Assembly: GCF_900100735.1 (NCBI RefSeq)
Contig: NZ_FNCJ01000035.1
Coordinates: 1 to 45,823 of the forward strand
Source of the DNA: Paraburkholderia phenazinium
GTDB taxonomy: Bacteria; Pseudomonadota; Gammaproteobacteria; Burkholderiales; Burkholderiaceae
Length of the DNA stretch: 45,823 bases
Reading direction: 5' to 3'
The translations under genes and the position numbers were made by a program. The number at the start of each line of letters is the position of its first letter. Position 1 is the stretch's first letter. The notes beneath the pieces are model-generated. The model was not told where the DNA came from, searched no databases, and worked only from the letters and a program-made list of their open reading frames with translations. Of the stretch, positions 43,501 through 45,823 are shown in pieces.

Positions 43501-44231
43501 TTGATCAATTGGTAAGTTGGACACCGATGAAACCCGATCCCCATGATCCGTTTGGGACGTCTATGGCCAACGACTTCACTGACAGAATGCTAACCCTTGT
43601 CGGCCCTATCCTGGGGAACGCTGTTATACCGGCGATGACCGACGCCGACAGAACCGAGCAGCGCGCACGTGCGCTTTTAGAATTTATATCTCGTACGAAG
43701 GCATGGCACGGCCTTCTAGGTCTTCCTTACTTCCTTGTCGCGTCTCCGAGCATGATCTACGAAGTTGCGACGATGGTGAGACGGGGATTGGTTGGCACTT
43801 TGCATCAGCGCGTCGCCAACGCAACGGCGGCTCTCGTGCGTTGGGCCGCACTTGTTAAGGATCGAGTATTGTCTGAACTGCCGAGCGCTCTCATCGAGCA
43901 ATTGATTGCGACGATCGAGACGCGACACGAGCATGGACTACATACCCTTTTGGACGCGGCGTTTGTTTTGCTGAAAGACGGATTTATCAGAGACGCGCGT
44001 CCCGTTCGATTGATGGGGGCAATCGCTGATCTTCTGGTTGAAACAGAGTATGCCGATATCGATATAGCTAGCCGAAAGGCTGTGTCGGTTTCGCTTGTCC
44101 GTGTCGAGTGTGTGAAGCTAGCGATGGCGCTTCGAGAACACGTAGACGATGACGGCACTCTATCCGCATGGATCAACGCGGGAAAATATGATCCTCTGCC
44201 CGAGGTCCGCTTTAGCGCGAATCAAGCGTGA
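40590..44231 (+). CDS. Large SIR2-domain protein, defence-associated sirtuin type
   Basis: This 1213-residue protein has an N-terminal SIR2-like domain (about 25-290). NAD-binding and catalytic marks are GAGFTKNAI (35-43), LTTNWDTLLE (125-134) with Asn128, KLHGSIGD (164-171) with His166, and LLGFSGDDPNF (207-217). The roughly 900 residues after the domain are largely helical, with repeat-like character and no membrane segment. The size and the Asn/His positions fit defence-associated sirtuins (DSR group), which deplete NAD+ when they sense phage proteins. No HerA or Argonaute partner is adjacent. The start at 40590 has only a weak ribosome site. NADase activity is inferred from the family. 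Confidence 0.88.
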   Translation: MIDDLTKLPDYPALQQFARALWRNGSIRGAAVLIGAGFTKNAIRPGMDTPPPPLWSDLARDLVDQLYSGAKHQAPTNPLRIAEEYRTYFGQAAMDDFIRARFPDRAWLPGQLHTELLEFPWSDILTTNWDTLLERAAESAVDATYDAVRSEADLPHARSPRIVKLHGSIGDIGPLIFAEEDYRTYPAKHAAFVNLARQIFIENELCLLGFSGDDPNFLQWAGWVRDQLGGNARRIYLVGNLDLLPARRKFLESHNIAPIDFAPIVGNVSPAEKHATATRLFFDALRAAKPIPLHEWPLTSSSLYPLRSSGTDVFQRVRIDDAFAAELLDKTAALLKADRERYPGWFVCPRRFRQSLQYGGDEAWLLRAPVLAHFDYARRAEILYELLWRRTTGFHPLPEQLVHAITQLLEAVETEVEPSRRGDFAVALMRHARLSNDDDTLDRWGKFIEADASAGDSIRMDAQYQKCLRARDRLNLHALSTGLAALESDDPIWQIRRAALLTEIGRYVEATKLIKDATVELEKRHRLDRFSLWIKARLGWAAWLSRGMDAANFKRRSDTTRPREFKDLLIDPLQEIEHIESQAQEIASKQRKSDVEVVPLFDPGHYRDSSGEELGNALSVLYELDQLIEVVGLPIRINNVGICSGAVISSVKITYQRTVDWYAWLLRALHSHFDESFNRYFGRVAIAQLAPEVSGELISIVNQAISYWFDLVKVSQSPEHRDDLMHAGDQLRLHLTVLSRLTVRMSEDEAQRAFERALELAKDSLIWHHWLLEALGELANYALAAISSERQGKLALVSMEFPLSIEKGVDKRFWPSIVQAAWESTPDRSQDHGRWKHRVDQLIQAARKSQPAREEAVLRLAYLSIHKVLTTEEDSAFGDELWSDTDGQEDALPSTTGLLVSTIAQLPSPTSIDASSRVRERLFGVDLQAILALPQPLDSRVLADKQSHFASLLHAKQIGLTLEDHQAVRLFDQLVSWTPMKPDPHDPFGTSMANDFTDRMLTLVGPILGNAVIPAMTDADRTEQRARALLEFISRTKAWHGLLGLPYFLVASPSMIYEVATMVRRGLVGTLHQRVANATAALVRWAALVKDRVLSELPSALIEQLIATIETRHEHGLHTLLDAAFVLLKDGFIRDARPVRLMGAIADLLVETEYADIDIASRKAVSVSLVRVECVKLAMALREHVDDDGTLSAWINAGKYDPLPEVRFSANQA

Positions 44232-44488
44232 GCGTGTGCAGGTGGTGTCGTTCACAGGGTCTCTGACAAAAGGTGTTCTCGTATCATCGAAGGTTATTCG
44301 CCTCAAAGCGGCCACCCGTCGTTCGAACTCGAGGAGCCGCTTCCGGCTGGTGAACTGAGCCCGTTGCTGGCCAAACTGCACTAGAGTGACAAGCCGTCGG
44401 TTGATGTCGGAGGCTGCAGGATAAACCGATCAACCGTTGCAGCAATCTGTTCGGCAGTACGTTTCAGAAGCGCGACGGACCAATACCT

Positions 44489-45757
44489 TCACCCGACAGC
44501 TTTCACCGCCTCATAGCGGCGTTTGCGACGCGTCTTCTCGCGCGTTATCCGCGACAGGAACCCGCATTGAGCGCACCAGTTCCCAGCAGAGGCTATTTGT
44601 CGGGGGCGCGCCCACCACCGATGACCTCGCGCGCACTCCCATTCGAGCTTTGTCTGGTTATCAACGTAGGTATCGGACAGACACCGCCCGCCACGTTCCG
44701 CCGCAATAGCATGCATCGTCTCGATGCCTCGCCGCTGCCGGTCTTCGGTGCGGCACGTCGGACACCAGCTCCCTTTAAGAATCTCTGAGCCCCACGCCAA
44801 CCATTCGTGCCCTCGCTCACACTGGAACGGATAGCGGGTCTGTATGCGTTGGTAACCTGATGCCAGGCATTTGCCGCCTCGACGTACGGCTACCCGCTGA
44901 AGCTCCGCCAGTCCATCCGGTCGACGTGCCCTCTCGTAGACGCATTGCGGGCACCACGCCTCGCGCATGACTTCGATGCCGCTCGTTTCCCACTCGTGTC
45001 CCTGAACGCATCGAAACCTGTACTGTGCGGACTTTCCTTCGTACACCGTGGACAGACACTCCCCGCCGCGTTCGCGGGCGCGGTTCTGTATCGGGAGAAG
45101 CCCGCCTGCGGCCCATAGCTGACGTTCGGCCCTTCTCATGTTTGAGCAGATCGGGCACCAGCAGCCCCGAAAGATGGTGGCGGCGGTCGTTTCAAACTCG
45201 TGGCCGATTGCGCAAACGAACCGGTATCGACCCTTCAATCCAAGATACGTGCTGGTCAGACAGTGACCACCCGACTGTCGGGCGATATCGTGCATGCGCT
45301 TCATGCCATCTTCGACCAGGCAATCCGGACACGCGATGCGGGCGATGCGTAACAGTTGTTGACCGCCGCGCTCCCACTCGTGACCCCGCTCGCATCTCAA
45401 TCGATACCGGACGTTCTGTCCGCGCCAGCTTGCATCAAGCAAGGACAATCCGGCATCGACAAACTTGCTGCGAATCTGGTCCAGCTGTTCGTCGCGCAAA
45501 CGCTGGGCGGACAGATCGGCTGCTTCCGTCCGGTGCCGGAGTAAAAGCGAGACGGCCTGGTAAGCGGTTGAAATGTGCCCTTCCTGCGCAAGCGCAGCCT
45601 GCGTAAAAGTCAAACCGTCGATCAGAACAGCACGCGCCATTGCCGCGCTGCGATCCGATATCGGTCTTCCCAGCTTACCCGGCCGCCTTGCAGCCGCTAC
45701 CAGCGTCTCGAATTCCTCGCGCGTGAGGCTCGGCAGGTCAGGGGGCCGACGTGGCAT
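44489..45757 (-). CDS. TrfB/KorA-like N-terminus fused to five zinc-ribbon units
   Basis: This protein has 422 residues. Residues 10-75 (SLTREEFETLVAAARR, then ARAVLIDGLTFTQAALAQEG) resemble the helix-turn-helix of plasmid repressor TrfB/KorA. Five zinc-ribbon units follow, each with Cys-x3-Gly-His-type and CPxC motifs: C122/H126 with C143-C146, C182/H186 with C201-C204, C250/H254 with C269-C272, C313/H317 with C332-C335, and C375/H379 with C395-C398. Units 2-5 also begin with a GGxCLS or GGHCL motif. The repeat resembles the DUF4379-type probable zinc ribbon. The tail is basic (REKTRRKRRYEAVKAVG). It probably binds nucleic acid. The function is unknown. Confidence 0.72.
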   Translation of the reverse strand: MPRRPPDLPSLTREEFETLVAAARRPGKLGRPISDRSAAMARAVLIDGLTFTQAALAQEGHISTAYQAVSLLLRHRTEAADLSAQRLRDEQLDQIRSKFVDAGLSLLDASWRGQNVRYRLRCERGHEWERGGQQLLRIARIACPDCLVEDGMKRMHDIARQSGGHCLTSTYLGLKGRYRFVCAIGHEFETTAATIFRGCWCPICSNMRRAERQLWAAGGLLPIQNRARERGGECLSTVYEGKSAQYRFRCVQGHEWETSGIEVMREAWCPQCVYERARRPDGLAELQRVAVRRGGKCLASGYQRIQTRYPFQCERGHEWLAWGSEILKGSWCPTCRTEDRQRRGIETMHAIAAERGGRCLSDTYVDNQTKLEWECARGHRWWARPRQIASAGNWCAQCGFLSRITREKTRRKRRYEAVKAVG

Positions 45758-45823
45758 GCTGTTTTCTCTCCTGAAAGTGATCGGGTCATTCGATTCCGGG
45801 CAGCTCGCTGTCTTTCTTCGCGA

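Noticed and set aside
44232..44488. Short coding frames after the SIR2 gene
   Set aside because: They overlap the SIR2 3' end or have no ribosome site or family resemblance; nothing else is visible in this gap.

Overview
The window looks like a chromosomal segment of a Burkholderiaceae bacterium, most likely Paraburkholderia or Burkholderia. It is GC-rich with strong third-position GC. It holds the rpsF-priB-rpsR-rplI-dnaB block, a sulfate operon followed by a CysB-type regulator, lexA with two SOS boxes, and many LysR regulators beside metabolic genes. The genus is inferred from gene content and protein style, not from a marker search.

Positions 1-32,417 are ordinary core and metabolic chromosome. 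In order: a glycine betaine/choline ABC transporter (permease cut by the left edge, plus binding protein); a carbonic anhydrase cynT divergent from cynR; an aldo/keto reductase; an MHS-family transporter and an M20 peptidase divergent from a LysR regulator; tRNA 2-selenouridine synthase mnmH followed by a Cys-rich permease; a NodI/NodJ-like ABC exporter; a universal stress protein; a DUF2939 protein; lexA with a small downstream gene; sbp-cysT-cysW-cysA-cysB for sulfate uptake; an asparaginase; the glyoxylate pathway gcl-hyi-glxR with a divergent LysR gene; and the ribosomal/replication block ending with dnaB.

A small palindromic repeat of about 45 bases is scattered through this part: one copy at 5841, one inside the cys operon at 20693, and a cluster at 28169-28313. 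Within the cluster one copy sits inside another and is flanked by a 3-base duplication. The stems vary between copies but mostly keep their base pairing.

From about 32,430 to the right edge the sequence changes character: lower GC, fewer dense operons, and mobile-element and defence-type genes. It opens with a tyrosine integrase, a 45-base 3' half of a tRNA-Pro(UGG) gene that looks like an attachment half-site, and a perfect 14-bp hairpin. Then come a C5-cytosine methyltransferase with an upstream OLD-like ATPase/TOPRIM gene on the minus strand, a serine recombinase, and a P63C-domain gene whose promoter is dressed with four copies of the motif ATGCAAGCAT. After these are an unrecognised 274-residue protein, a 1213-residue SIR2-domain protein resembling defence-associated sirtuins, and a minus-strand protein made of a TrfB/KorA-like N-terminus plus five zinc-ribbon units.

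The likeliest new biology is in this right-hand island: the methyltransferase/OLD pair, the large SIR2 protein with its upstream partner, the motif-controlled P63C gene, and the zinc-ribbon repeat protein. Defence roles are inferred from domains and neighbourhood only.
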